This document shows, one piece after another, positions 8,357 through 16,685 of a stretch of 64,000 nt of DNA. Positions within the stretch are counted from its first letter, which is position 1; every line of letters begins with the position of its first letter. The DNA is taken from assembly GCF_001689125.2 (NCBI RefSeq), contig NZ_CP015405.2, positions 2,583,001 through 2,647,000 of the forward strand, given 5' to 3'. The position numbers were made by a program, and so were the translations under genes. The notes under the pieces are model-generated. The model was not told the origin of the DNA and searched no databases. It saw only the letters and a program-made list of their open reading frames with translations. This DNA comes from Blautia pseudococcoides (GTDB taxonomy: Bacteria; Bacillota; Clostridia; Lachnospirales; Lachnospiraceae).

Positions 8357-8842
8357 TCATCGCTTATATCTGCCGGTTATACTGCCCTCCTGAATCACAT
8401 GGCCCTTTATGGCATCGAGCAGTTCCTTCCTTCCCGCATCCTTGCGAAGTTTCAAAAAACAGTCAAGTGTATAGATGCGAAATACATACCTGTGGGTATT
8501 TCTAATAAATATAGGCTGTTTTGGTCCTCGGTATCTGTTCTTGCCATAAGCTGTTCCCTGTACTGCATTGCCCAGTTCCTGCACCACAGGCCCATATGGG
8601 ATATTCTCCGGTATCTGCTTTTGGGGCGGAATATTCCAGATCAGCCAGTGAGTATATTCTTTTACCATAGGAATGTCCAGATCATTCATAATGATCGCAA
8701 CAGAAACTGCTTTGGGTGACAAGTTCAAGAGGCAAAAAGGCGGTGAAACATCTTCGCCGAAACCAGTATACCTCTTGGGCATATATCCTTCATCCGAAAA
8801 CGCCTCACTTGTAATCTGTAGTATTGAATCACTATTTTTCAT
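8357..8842 (-). CDS. YbhB/YbcL-type phosphatidylethanolamine-binding (PEBP, RKIP-like) protein
   Basis: The 161-residue cytoplasmic protein shows the PEBP ligand-site motifs: DVSPPFCLLNLS near residue 30, NDLDIPMVKEYTHWLIWNIP (the D-x-D-P and H-W segments), then GPKQP and THRYVFRIYTLD. Bacterial YbhB-like proteins have no settled role; they bind small anionic ligands. A GGAG ribosome site precedes the ATG. It is transcribed towards the GNAT gene with a 69-base gap and divergent from the other GNAT gene. Confidence 0.88.
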   Translation of the reverse strand: MKNSDSILQITSEAFSDEGYMPKRYTGFGEDVSPPFCLLNLSPKAVSVAIIMNDLDIPMVKEYTHWLIWNIPPQKQIPENIPYGPVVQELGNAVQGTAYGKNRYRGPKQPIFIRNTHRYVFRIYTLDCFLKLRKDAGRKELLDAIKGHVIQEGSITGRYKR

Positions 8843-8943
8843 GCACCAATCTCCAAACTGTTTTGCTTATATCTTACCATAAAAAAGTATGGATAAGCAA
8901 CGAGGATTTCCTGTTAGAAACCGATGTTTTACACGCCTCTATA

Positions 8944-8972
8944 TAGACAAGACACATCCCGGCTGTTACAAT
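8944..8972 (+). promoter_or_regulatory. sigma-A promoter for the leader peptide and GNAT gene
   Basis: TAGACA (8944-8949), 17 bases, TACAAT (8967-8972). Transcription would begin near 8979, leaving a short leader that contains a tiny open frame and a ribosome-site-masking hairpin. Confidence 0.5.
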
Positions 8973-9002
8973 GATCTTATATTATATAAAGGGGGTATCC
9001 GT

Positions 9003-9029
9003 ATGTGTGGAAGGACAGCCGATTTCTAA
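9003..9029 (+). CDS. candidate 8-residue leader peptide MCGRTADF
   Basis: An ATG with a strong GGGGG ribosome site seven bases upstream opens an 8-codon frame (MCGRTADF, stop TAA) that ends 24 bases before the GNAT start. Its last codons form the left arm of a hairpin whose right arm overlaps the GNAT ribosome site. That is the arrangement of translational-attenuation leaders of erm and cat genes. No homologue is known to me. A chance micro-frame is the main alternative. Confidence 0.4.
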   Translation: MCGRTADF

Positions 9030-9048
9030 AATTACAAAAAATCGGAGG
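9019..9048 (+). promoter_or_regulatory. hairpin partly masking the GNAT ribosome site
   Basis: CCGATTT (9019-9025) pairs with AAATCGG (9039-9045); the right arm includes the first two bases of the GGAGG ribosome site at 9044-9048. The left arm lies within the last codons of the leader peptide, so a ribosome stalled there would open the stem. Confidence 0.45.
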
Positions 9049-9053
9049 ACGCT

Positions 9054-9536
9054 ATGAAATATATTATAAGAGAAATGTACCCACAGGAATATCCGCTTCT
9101 GGCGGAATTTTTGTATGAATCTATCTTCCAGAGAGAGAACGAAATTCCATTCCCAAAAACAATAATACAAAATCCGGAATTACAGGTTTACATTCAGGAT
9201 TTCGGAACTCTGAAAGATGACTTCTGCCTATGCGCAGAGGTGGACCACAAGTTAGCGGGCGCTGTCTGGGTAAGAAATATTCATGGATATGGCAATATTG
9301 ATGACGAGACACCGGAATTTGCCGTTTCCCTGTTCAAAGAGTACCGGGGCTGCGGCATAGGCACTGAACTGATGAGGCAGATGTTGGAATTGCTTAAAGA
9401 AAAAGGCTATGAAAAAGTTTCCCTGTCTGTGCAGAAGGAAAATTACGCACTGCGAATGTATGAAGGCCTGGGCTTTAAGGCTGTCATCGACAAAGATGAG
9501 GAATTTATCATGGAGTATCGGTTCTCAAAAATATAA
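9054..9536 (+). CDS. GNAT-family N-acetyltransferase
   Basis: The 160-residue protein is a single GNAT domain. It shows PEFAVSLFKEYRGCGIGTELMRQML (acetyl-CoA motif A with R-G-C-G-I-G) followed by VSLSVQKENYALRMYEGLGFKAV (motif B, N-x-x-A-x-x-x-Y-x-x-x-G-F), the layout of ribosomal-protein or small-amine acetyltransferases. GGAGG lies five bases before the ATG. The gene has its own promoter, a short leader open frame and a hairpin over the ribosome site, hinting at inducible translation. It ends at an intrinsic terminator. The substrate is unknown. Confidence 0.88.
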   Translation: MKYIIREMYPQEYPLLAEFLYESIFQRENEIPFPKTIIQNPELQVYIQDFGTLKDDFCLCAEVDHKLAGAVWVRNIHGYGNIDDETPEFAVSLFKEYRGCGIGTELMRQMLELLKEKGYEKVSLSVQKENYALRMYEGLGFKAVIDKDEEFIMEYRFSKI

Positions 9537-9544
9537 GCTTAGCC

Positions 9545-9577
9545 AAAGGGACTATCAAAATGAGATAGCCCCTTTTC
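9545..9577 (+). terminator. intrinsic terminator after the GNAT gene
   Basis: AAAGGGACTATC pairs with GATAGCCCCTTT (one A-C mismatch) around a 7-base loop, followed by TTTTCT. Confidence 0.7.
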
Positions 9578-9740
9578 TATATCCATCAAGTCATTTCTTC
9601 CCCATCCCACATCAGTTCACCAAATTTACACACTTCCTCCTCAATTTCATCACAGAATCAAAACATTTTCACCACAATTATCCGATATTCTATAGACATA
9701 AACAAAGAGGCAGCAACATACAAACACAAACAAATAATAA

Positions 9741-9774
9741 TAAACGTAAAATTGAGGTAAACGTAAAATTGAGG
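9741..9774 (+). repeat. 17-bp perfect tandem duplication including the ribosome site of htrA
   Basis: TAAACGTAAAATTGAGG occurs twice in a row (9741-9757 and 9758-9774). The second copy runs into AGGAGG, giving the HtrA gene a doubled GAGG/GAGGAGG ribosome-binding region 11 bases before its ATG. Confidence 0.8.
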
Positions 9775-9785
9775 AGGAATTCATT

Positions 9786-11225
9786 ATGTCAAACTACTAT
9801 GATTTTAATTCAGATAACAACAATAACAACGAGCAGTCCCACTATCCGATTCTTTCAGACGGCCCTACAGGATCACCGGAATCTGATAAAAAGCCATCCA
9901 AACGCAGCAGAAACAAGAAGAAAAACCTTGCAAAACGCATTGGTACCCTGACTCTGAGTGCTGTTCTTTTCGGGTCCGTGGCAGCCGGTTCTTTCCAGGC
10001 GGTCAATCATATTTACACCGCAAATGCGCCAGCAGCTTCCTCCGGTGCCTCAGGAGACAGCGGTGATAGTTCAAAATCCAGCCTTCTGAAAACAACAGCA
10101 GTTTCCAGCGGTTCCGGTACGATCACGGGAAGCCTGGATGTGTCCCATATCGCAGCATCGGCTATGCCCTCCATTGTTGCCATAACGAACAAATCCGTAC
10201 AGGAAGTCCGGAATTATTTCAGCCAGTTCGGATACGGCGGATATCCACAGACGCAGGAGACAGAAAGCCAGGGTTCTGGTATTATCATCGGAAAAAATGA
10301 TACGGAACTTTTAGTTGTGACAAACAATCACGTTGTGGAAAACGCAGATACCCTTTCCGTATGTTTCATTGACAACAATGTACTGGAAGCAAAAGTAAAA
10401 GGTACGGACCCAGAGAACGATTTAGCTGTTATCGCAGTACCGCTTGACAGTATTTCCGATGAAACCATGTCAGCGATCGCAGTGGCTAACATCGGTGATT
10501 CTGATTCCCTGAAGGTAGGGGAGCAGGTTGTAGCCATTGGTAATGCACTGGGCTACGGACAGTCCGTCACAACAGGTATCGCAAGCGCTGTAAACCGTAC
10601 ACTTTCCGGTTCCTCTTCCCAGACGGGTGCCAGCACAGATGACTCCGGTTCTGCTACTTATATTCAGACAGATGCTGCCATCAACCCCGGAAACAGCGGC
10701 GGTGCCCTTCTCAATATGAACGGGGAGGTCGTTGGCATCAACTCCGCAAAACTGGCCTCCACAGAAGTAGAAGGCATGGGATATGCCATCCCCATGTCAA
10801 GGGCCTCTGACATTATCGAAACACTTATGAACAAAACCACCCGTGAAAAAGTTTCTGAAGGGGAACAGGGCAGTCTGGGAATCAAAGGTGCTGATGTTAC
10901 AAGTGAAGCAGAAGAAATCTATGGCCTTCCAAAAGGTGTGTACATCTCAGAAGTCGTTTCCGGCAGTGCAGCCGAAAAAGCAGGCATCTCTTCCGGAAGT
11001 GTCCTGACAAAATTTGATGGTACATCTATCACAGACATCAGCCAGCTACAGAGTCTGCTCCAGTATTATAAGGCCGGCGAAACCGTGGATGTGGCACTGC
11101 AGGTTCCGGGCCAAAACAACAGCTATGAGGAGAAAACGGTCTCTGTCACACTGGGAGACAGCACAGATTCCGGAAACACACAGGAAGAAAATGCTCCTTC
11201 TCCGGCAATGAATAATTTCAGGTAA
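9786..11225 (+). CDS. htrA: HtrA/DegP-type membrane-anchored serine protease with PDZ domain
   Basis: The 479-residue protein has a cytoplasmic, Asn/Lys-rich head (1-50), one transmembrane segment (about 51-75), a Ser/Gly linker, a trypsin-like protease domain (about 118-340) and one PDZ domain (about 360-455). The catalytic triad is visible as His182 (TNNHVVEN), Asp212 (DPENDLAV) and Ser304 (GNSGGALL). It degrades misfolded proteins at the outer face of the membrane during secretion or heat stress. Its length and layout match Firmicute HtrA/YkdA proteins. The gene is monocistronic, ending at a strong hairpin at 11291-11325 shared with the convergent ABC operon. Confidence 0.94.
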   Translation: MSNYYDFNSDNNNNNEQSHYPILSDGPTGSPESDKKPSKRSRNKKKNLAKRIGTLTLSAVLFGSVAAGSFQAVNHIYTANAPAASSGASGDSGDSSKSSLLKTTAVSSGSGTITGSLDVSHIAASAMPSIVAITNKSVQEVRNYFSQFGYGGYPQTQETESQGSGIIIGKNDTELLVVTNNHVVENADTLSVCFIDNNVLEAKVKGTDPENDLAVIAVPLDSISDETMSAIAVANIGDSDSLKVGEQVVAIGNALGYGQSVTTGIASAVNRTLSGSSSQTGASTDDSGSATYIQTDAAINPGNSGGALLNMNGEVVGINSAKLASTEVEGMGYAIPMSRASDIIETLMNKTTREKVSEGEQGSLGIKGADVTSEAEEIYGLPKGVYISEVVSGSAAEKAGISSGSVLTKFDGTSITDISQLQSLLQYYKAGETVDVALQVPGQNNSYEEKTVSVTLGDSTDSGNTQEENAPSPAMNNFR

Positions 11226-11290
11226 CCGTTAGGGACTTACAGCTCAAAAGATATTTCATACACGAAAAACCGACTCACAGCATAGAAAAT

Positions 11291-11325
11291 GGCAGGCCGC
11301 GGAATTCATTGAACCGCGGCCTGCC
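11291..11325 (-). terminator. strong hairpin terminator between htrA and the ABC operon
   Basis: GGCAGGCCGCGG (11291-11302) is exactly complementary to 11314-11325. The minus strand continues ATTTTC after the stem. It can serve both convergent units. Confidence 0.8.
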
Positions 11326-11338
11326 TGTATCCAAATAT

Positions 11339-12208
11339 TTAGAAATTCGACACATAAATGTATGCGTCTTCCAATGTCACTTTCGCCGGACTGCACGGCA
11401 CTTCCGGCTTCACCGGACTGATCACCCGGATGGTCATGCCATCCTCCAGGATCTGTTTGGAGGAGACATGATATTTCTGTTCCAGCAGACGCACCTGCTG
11501 CTCCTCTTCTGTTTTACATATCCAGGCATGCCCATCTGCCAGTTTCAGCAGCTCACTCACAGAACCGCTGTAAAGCATTTTCCCTTTTTTCAGCACAGAC
11601 AACTGGCTGCAGGCTGCCGCCAGATCCTCCACCACATGAGTGGAGAATAATACGGTCCGCCCCACAGCAAATTCCACCAGAAGATTCCGGATACGGATCC
11701 TCTCCTCCGGGTCCAGCCCCGTTGTGGGTTCATCCACAATAAGAAACTCCGGTTCATTTAAAAGTGCCTGAACCAAACCCACTCTCCGTTTCATCCCCCC
11801 GGATAATTGTTTCATTTTCTTTTTCTGATGTTCCTCCAGGCTTGTTTTTTCCAGGTAATAGTCGATCCGCTTCCTGCATTCCCCCTCTGCGATACCGGAC
11901 ATTGCCCCGAGATATTCCAGGCACTCCCGGACCGTCAGATTGGGATACAGAGAAAGTTCCTGTGGAAGATATCCTATTTTCTTCTGAATGGAAGGATAAT
12001 TTCTCTCCCTGTATAGCAAATCATTCATCCTCACTTCCCCGGAATCCGGCCCAAGCAGTGTGGCAAGCACCCGCATCAGTGTGGTCTTGCCAGCACCATT
12101 TTCCCCAAGAAGCCCATAAACTCCGGATGGAATTGTAAAAGAAATATCATCCAGGGCCTTTACCCCTTTTTGAAACGCAACCGTTACATTTTCTATCTGA
12201 ATTGACAT
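11339..12208 (-). CDS. ABC exporter ATP-binding protein (CcmA/BcrA-like)
   Basis: The 289-residue ATPase has Walker A GLLGENGAGKTT (about residues 32-43), Q-loop, signature LSGGMKRRVG, Walker B FLIVDEPTTGLDP and the H-loop STHVVEDL. It belongs to the drug/bacteriocin-type exporters, with about 80 C-terminal residues beyond the nucleotide-binding core. It is the last gene of a three-gene operon with the two membrane subunits at 12217-13953. The neighbouring two-component system, on the same strand, may regulate it, but a terminator separates them. The substrate is unknown. The paralogous ATPase at 18997-19872 is similar in layout. Confidence 0.9.
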   Translation of the reverse strand: MSIQIENVTVAFQKGVKALDDISFTIPSGVYGLLGENGAGKTTLMRVLATLLGPDSGEVRMNDLLYRERNYPSIQKKIGYLPQELSLYPNLTVRECLEYLGAMSGIAEGECRKRIDYYLEKTSLEEHQKKKMKQLSGGMKRRVGLVQALLNEPEFLIVDEPTTGLDPEERIRIRNLLVEFAVGRTVLFSTHVVEDLAAACSQLSVLKKGKMLYSGSVSELLKLADGHAWICKTEEEQQVRLLEQKYHVSSKQILEDGMTIRVISPVKPEVPCSPAKVTLEDAYIYVSNF

Positions 12209-12216
12209 ATACTCAC

Positions 12217-12882
12217 CTATACCCTTTCTTTCTTCTTTCTAACTGTGTGTCTGCCAAAATCACCAACTGCCCAGATGCAGACTGCTCCAATGACCAGTGC
12301 TGCTGCTTTTCCACTGAGCCAGCTCATATCTCCCGCCTCCATGGTACTGCCTCCGAAGGCAAAGATCTGAAGAAAAGCCGGCAGTTTTACCGCGTTGCTG
12401 GATATGAGGAAAAACCAGAGGACAGCCGAGGCCCCCACTGAACCCCAAAGGCTGCCTGTGACTTTTGTAAAAAATACAGGGACAGCCTCAAACATAACAA
12501 TACTCGCCGCTGTTGCCGCCATTGCGGTTAAAAACCGGTTGGGTTCCTTTCCTGCTATATATGGATGCTGTACAAGATAAAACATACCATACCCCGCCGC
12601 TGCCACCCAGATCAAAAATACAAACTGTACAGCAAAACGCCGCATGATCGTTCTCCTTTGTATTTTTCCCGGTTTGATAGCCAGGATCTCCCAGGCACCT
12701 CCGGGGATCTCCTGATAACAGGTATCTGCACACAGGACAAGTGTCAGCAGGGCAATATAGGTATCAATCGTAGGCCCAATCTCATCTACAGCAGAAATCC
12801 CCCTGACAAGCGCCAAAATGAAGATAAAGAAAAAGGCACAGATCATTTTGTAAGGCGGCAGACATATTTTAATCTCTTTCAT
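12217..12882 (-). CDS. ABC-2 type membrane subunit (putative)
   Basis: The 221-residue hydrophobic protein has about six membrane segments and a basic C-terminus (TVRKKKERV). It starts immediately after the stop of the upstream permease gene and ends eight bases before the ATPase gene, so the three are translated together. The mid part IPGGAWEILAIKPGKIQRRTI resembles cytoplasmic coupling regions of ABC-2 permeases. It has no firmly assigned family and probably forms a heterodimeric channel with the 356-residue subunit. Confidence 0.7.
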   Translation of the reverse strand: MKEIKICLPPYKMICAFFFIFILALVRGISAVDEIGPTIDTYIALLTLVLCADTCYQEIPGGAWEILAIKPGKIQRRTIMRRFAVQFVFLIWVAAAGYGMFYLVQHPYIAGKEPNRFLTAMAATAASIVMFEAVPVFFTKVTGSLWGSVGASAVLWFFLISSNAVKLPAFLQIFAFGGSTMEAGDMSWLSGKAAALVIGAVCIWAVGDFGRHTVRKKKERV

Positions 12883-13953
12883 CTATACCCTCCTTTTCTT
12901 CCAAATCTTTATACACCCCCAAATAACTCCGGCTGCCGCAAAAAGAAGCATGGTCTGGTTCATAACAGCCAGCGGCGGCGGGGAAGTGTCCAAAAGCAGC
13001 CCCGGAAAACGCACGATAATAGCCAGCGGTCTTCCGTAATACCCGTACTTTCCATCCGGTCCAATACTCCCCATATTTGAATAAACTATGTAAAGGATCA
13101 AAAGCGGTGTGGCCGGAAGCGGGTTTTTAAATATAAATGCCGTCAGGGCATATACGCAGATGACCATCAGCAGATTTGGCAGAATATACACAAATGCCGC
13201 TCCGAATACATCCCACACAGCTACCGGAAATCCCTGGTTTTTTCCATTCTGCAGACATAAGAAAGTGAAAAAGGAAGTGATGAGAGCAAGAGGCAGCAAA
13301 AGTGCCAAAAAACCTCCCGTGATTTTCCCTAACACATACTGCCACGCCAAAACAGGTTTCGTATGGAGAAGTTCATAAGTGTTTTTTCTTGTATCCTGCA
13401 GAAATAAAAATGCCATTAACACAGCGGAAAAAAACACGAAGAACAGTCCTGCAAAATCTGCGAATTTCCTGGCAAAATATTCGGAATAGCGCATCTGTCC
13501 GAATTTTTCTTCCATGTACGCGTTAACTTCCTCTGCGCTCCCCTGTCTAAGCTCTGCCTCCTGAAAGTAATAATCCATGTTGGTGTAGCTGTAATGGTCA
13601 ATCAGATAATCCATAATTTCGTCTTGCTTGTATTTCTCTTTCAGAAACATTTCTGTTATCGCATCGGTTTCTTCCTTGCTGACATCCAGAGATTCCCTGA
13701 GTTCTCTGCAGATATCCGGCAAGGCCAGCTCAATCTGCTCCTCCTCTGTTGCCGGCAGATATCCGTCCATAATATCTGCATCTGCTATATTTTTCAGCCT
13801 GGCAGACGCAACCTGCGCATCATTTTCCCAGTAATGCAGCTTCAGATACGGCTGCAGGATCTGAAAAAGTCCAAAAACGATCAGCAGAATTCCCACATAG
13901 TAGATCGGATTTTTCAAAAACCCTTTCAGCTCTTTTTTGATTATAACCTTCAT
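12883..13953 (-). CDS. ABC-2 type permease
   Basis: The 356-residue protein has one N-terminal membrane segment (FLKNPIYYVGILLIVFGLF), a charged extracytoplasmic domain of about 120 residues rich in Glu/Asp, then five or more membrane segments. This is the architecture of ABC-2 permeases in exporters for lipids or antimicrobial peptides. LLHTKPVLAWQYVLGKITGG is the usual conserved stretch after the second segment. AAGGAGG precedes the start. It is the first gene of the permease-permease-ATPase operon, expressed from the gap between 13954 and 14010. Confidence 0.82.
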   Translation of the reverse strand: MKVIIKKELKGFLKNPIYYVGILLIVFGLFQILQPYLKLHYWENDAQVASARLKNIADADIMDGYLPATEEEQIELALPDICRELRESLDVSKEETDAITEMFLKEKYKQDEIMDYLIDHYSYTNMDYYFQEAELRQGSAEEVNAYMEEKFGQMRYSEYFARKFADFAGLFFVFFSAVLMAFLFLQDTRKNTYELLHTKPVLAWQYVLGKITGGFLALLLPLALITSFFTFLCLQNGKNQGFPVAVWDVFGAAFVYILPNLLMVICVYALTAFIFKNPLPATPLLILYIVYSNMGSIGPDGKYGYYGRPLAIIVRFPGLLLDTSPPPLAVMNQTMLLFAAAGVIWGCIKIWKKRRV

Positions 13954-14011
13954 AATGCATTCCTCCTTGTTATGCTTTGATCATAAACTATAAATAACAA
14001 CAAAAAGACAA

Positions 14012-14036
14012 CAAAAAGGCCGGAATTTCTTCCGGC
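14012..14036 (-). terminator. intrinsic terminator of the two-component operon
   Basis: On the minus strand GCCGGAA pairs with TTCCGGC around GAAA and is followed by CTTTTTGTTG. It separates the kinase gene from the downstream ABC operon. Confidence 0.75.
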
Positions 14037-14054
14037 ACTGCATACTTTCTGTCT

Positions 14055-15236
14055 CTATTCTATTCTCTGCACATGAAACCCCGCCTTTACATAGGCACCC
14101 CCTATATGGGCACTGCCTAAAAGCAGCTTACCTCCATGCTTTTCGCAGTATAATTTGCTCAAATACATGCCAAGTCCAAAATGTTTCAAATCATCTGCCA
14201 GGTTATCATGATAGAAAGGTTTTGTGATTTCGTCCTCCTCCCCGTGAAATCCCTCTCCGTCATCCCCAAGGCATATAAAAAGCTTATCCTCAGAAACTTC
14301 CAAAGAAATAAGGATCATATACCTGGCATACCGCACTGCATTTCCCAGAAGATTTTCAAAAACCTCACAGATGACAGAATAATCCCCCAGAAAGCTTTCC
14401 GGTATATCCTCTGATTTTATCACGGCCCGGCACTCTTCCCTGTCTGCCAGAATCTTTGCCGTATTTTCCATATACCGAAGCAGTACAGCCGTTTCTATTT
14501 TCTCATAATGGATCTCTCTTTCTTCAATCCCTGACAGCCGCCGCATCTGCTCTACAAAAGCATTCATCCGGTCAATCTGCTGCATACCGGACTGCAGTAT
14601 CTCTTTTGTATCCTGCTCACTTAACTGTTCGCCCGGCAGAAACTCCATAAGGGTCTCCTGATATCCCCGGAGCACGGCAAGAGGGGAACGGATATCATGT
14701 GCAATGACAGCCTTCAGAGTCCGCTCCTGCTCCACCATGTTCCAGAGCTTCTTGTTATTTACCTGGAGCTGGGAACGCATCCGGTCAAACTCACGGCAGA
14801 GCTGTCCCATCTCGTCCTTTTTCCTGTAATGCACAGGGAAATCCAAACGGTTTTCCTGTATCTTCCTGGAACCCTCTGTGAGAATTTCAAGAGGTTCTTT
14901 GACCTTATCCCTGTAAAAACAGAAAACCGCGATAATGCTTCCCGTCATGGGAAGAAACAGCATGGTCCAGGTTTCAACCGCATCGCAGATCTGTGATATC
15001 ATGTAGTCCCGGTAAAGCATATGGTTTTTGTCAGGTCTTTCCACTTCAGCAATATATCCGTACCCCACTTCATGACCCGACAGTATATCACTGTCAGTGT
15101 ATTGGCCCCATATGTGTTTCTGCGTCTGTTCCGCCGTCAGGATAATGCCTGAGGAGATAAAAAACGTGAGTATCAGTGCAGCAGCCACATAGAGTATGAT
15201 TGTTTTCCTGAGCGAAAGATTTTTTATTTTTTCCAT
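14055..15236 (-). CDS. membrane sensor histidine kinase
   Basis: The roughly 393-residue kinase has two membrane segments (about 10-30 and 95-118) flanking a short extracytoplasmic loop. A HAMP-like linker (KEPLEILTEGSRKI) follows, then the phosphoacceptor box VIAHDIRSPLAVLRGYQ and a HATPase domain with N-box LLGNAVRYA, GDDGEGF and FGLGMYLSK. The start at 15236 is chosen because it lies within the end of the response-regulator gene (13-base overlap); an ATG six codons upstream is possible. It works with the regulator at 15224-15895. Proximity to the ABC exporter suggests, but does not prove, control of it. Confidence 0.88.
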   Translation of the reverse strand: MEKIKNLSLRKTIILYVAAALILTFFISSGIILTAEQTQKHIWGQYTDSDILSGHEVGYGYIAEVERPDKNHMLYRDYMISQICDAVETWTMLFLPMTGSIIAVFCFYRDKVKEPLEILTEGSRKIQENRLDFPVHYRKKDEMGQLCREFDRMRSQLQVNNKKLWNMVEQERTLKAVIAHDIRSPLAVLRGYQETLMEFLPGEQLSEQDTKEILQSGMQQIDRMNAFVEQMRRLSGIEEREIHYEKIETAVLLRYMENTAKILADREECRAVIKSEDIPESFLGDYSVICEVFENLLGNAVRYARYMILISLEVSEDKLFICLGDDGEGFHGEEDEITKPFYHDNLADDLKHFGLGMYLSKLYCEKHGGKLLLGSAHIGGAYVKAGFHVQRIE

Positions 15237-15895
15237 CGGTACCCACTTCCCCATACGGTTTCAATATACTCTGTCCCGGTATATTCCCCCATTTTTCTGC
15301 GGATCCTTCTGATCAATTCCGTGATCACCCGGCTGTCACCCTCCGCATCATAGCCGCATACTTTTTCGTAAATTCTTTCTTTGTCAAATACCTGTCCGGG
15401 ATTCCCGGATAAAAATTCTACGATATCATATTCCAGCTTTGTCAGTTCCAGTTCCCTGTCCCCAAACATTGCCTTCCTGGCACTGTAGTCCAGCAGCAGG
15501 CCCTCCCTGTATTTTAAACGGGTCTTGTGCCGGTTCCTCTCCTCCCGCTTTATATGCGCCGAGATCCTTGCCTCCAGTTCTTTCAGGCTGAACGGTTTGA
15601 GTATATAATCATCCCCCCCTGCCAGAAGGCCGTTTACCTTGTCCTGCTCCTCTACCCTGGCAGTTAGAAACAGGATCGGACAGGAGACCAATTCCCGTAT
15701 TTTCACACACAGCTCCATGCCGTCCATGCGGGGCATATTGATATCCAGCAGGATCAAATCCGGGACATCCTCAATTTTCTCCAACGCCTCCATACCATCC
15801 TCTGCCAGCAGAATGCGGTATCTTCTCAAACGGAAATAATTCTCCAGCATTTTAAGAAGGGCTTTATCATCATCAACAAACAGTAATTTATACAT
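15224..15895 (-). CDS. OmpR/PhoB-family response regulator
   Basis: The 223-residue protein has a receiver domain with acidic pocket VDDD (residues 7-10), phosphoacceptor Asp51 in LLDINMPRMDG and Lys in LKPFS. Its winged-helix DNA-binding domain (about 125-223) ends in VWGSGYRWKK. It is the first gene of the pair with the kinase. The ribosome site is weak (GGGAC). Confidence 0.93.
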   Translation of the reverse strand: MYKLLFVDDDKALLKMLENYFRLRRYRILLAEDGMEALEKIEDVPDLILLDINMPRMDGMELCVKIRELVSCPILFLTARVEEQDKVNGLLAGGDDYILKPFSLKELEARISAHIKREERNRHKTRLKYREGLLLDYSARKAMFGDRELELTKLEYDIVEFLSGNPGQVFDKERIYEKVCGYDAEGDSRVITELIRRIRRKMGEYTGTEYIETVWGSGYRWKK

Positions 15896-16083
15896 ATGTC
15901 CCAGCTATCCAGTCAGATTTCATAAAAATCCGCTGCTACTTCCGATTTTTACAAAAATGCTGCTGCATCCTTTCTTATATAAATCTTTAACTGGGATTAT
16001 ACTACAAAAATTTGTGATATACAAATTAATCTTACCTGAAATTCTCTTGCATTTTGAAAACAAAGTGCTATAATATTTTATAT

Positions 16084-16157
16084 GGAAGCATAGCTCAGCC
16101 GGGATGAGCGTTCGCCTCACACGCGAAAGGTCAGGAGTTCGAGCCTCCTTGCTTCCA
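16084..16157 (+). tRNA. tRNA-Val (anticodon CAC)
   Basis: A full cloverleaf can be drawn. The acceptor is GGAAGCA/TGCTTCC, the D arm GCTC...GAGC, the anticodon stem TTCGC/GCGAA with loop CTCACAC (anticodon CAC, reading GUG), and the T arm AGGAG-TTCGAGC-CTCCT. CCA is not encoded. It is followed nine bases later by a tRNA-Ala gene. Confidence 0.93.
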
Positions 16158-16166
16158 TTTCTTTTT

Positions 16167-16239
16167 GGGGATATAGCTCAGCTGGGAGAGCGATACGTTC
16201 GCAACGTATAGGTCACGGGTTCAAATCCCGCTATCTCCA
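16167..16239 (+). tRNA. tRNA-Ala (anticodon CGC)
   Basis: The acceptor is GGGGATA/TATCTCC (one G-U pair), the D arm GCTCAGCTGGGAGAGC, the anticodon stem ATACG/CGTAT with loop TTCGCAA (anticodon CGC, reading GCG), and the T arm CGGGTTCAAATCCCG. CCA is not encoded. It is the second of a two-tRNA cluster in which both genes carry C-starting anticodons for G-ending codons. Confidence 0.92.
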
Positions 16240-16403
16240 TAATTTCTTTTTCACATCCCATAAAATAGCAGGATTTTTTCTGCTTTTCATAAAAACTTTA
16301 CTCTTTTCACACAAATATCACCAACCCTTCACATTTTTTCCAAGAAATGGTCATAATTACCATATATACTCTTATTATAAAAAGAGTAAAGGAGGCTTAA
16401 CAC

Positions 16404-16619
16404 ATGATAGGAACTTTAATGAATAACGGCCGTACCTGTGTTCTCAAAGAGAATGGCGGCAGCAAGAAGATACCCGTTCATCCGGAACAATATGTGTATG
16501 TGCAGGTCTCTAATGCGTGGATACCTGCCATACTGAAATATTCCGGTGAACGGCAGAACTGGTATTTTGAATACCTGCCCAAGCTGCCGGTGAACGGCTG
16601 CAGGGTTATGACTAAGTAA
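16404..16619 (+). CDS. small DUF5348-like protein
   Basis: The 71-residue product has a strong AAAGGAGG site before its ATG. The pattern GTLMNNGRTCVLKE, then VHPEQYVYVQVSNAWIPAILKY, then WYFEYLPKLPVNGCRV resembles the DUF5348 family: a short all-beta protein, function unknown, often found on integrative or conjugative elements. Its position directly after tRNA genes is where such elements commonly insert, but no integrase or att repeats are visible here. The family assignment is by eye. Confidence 0.6.
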   Translation: MIGTLMNNGRTCVLKENGGSKKIPVHPEQYVYVQVSNAWIPAILKYSGERQNWYFEYLPKLPVNGCRVMTK

Positions 16620-16685
16620 ACAAAGGTTACGCTAAGATAAACCGGGGGCTGTCGGTTAATACCGATTTTTAAGTCCTTTACCCCA

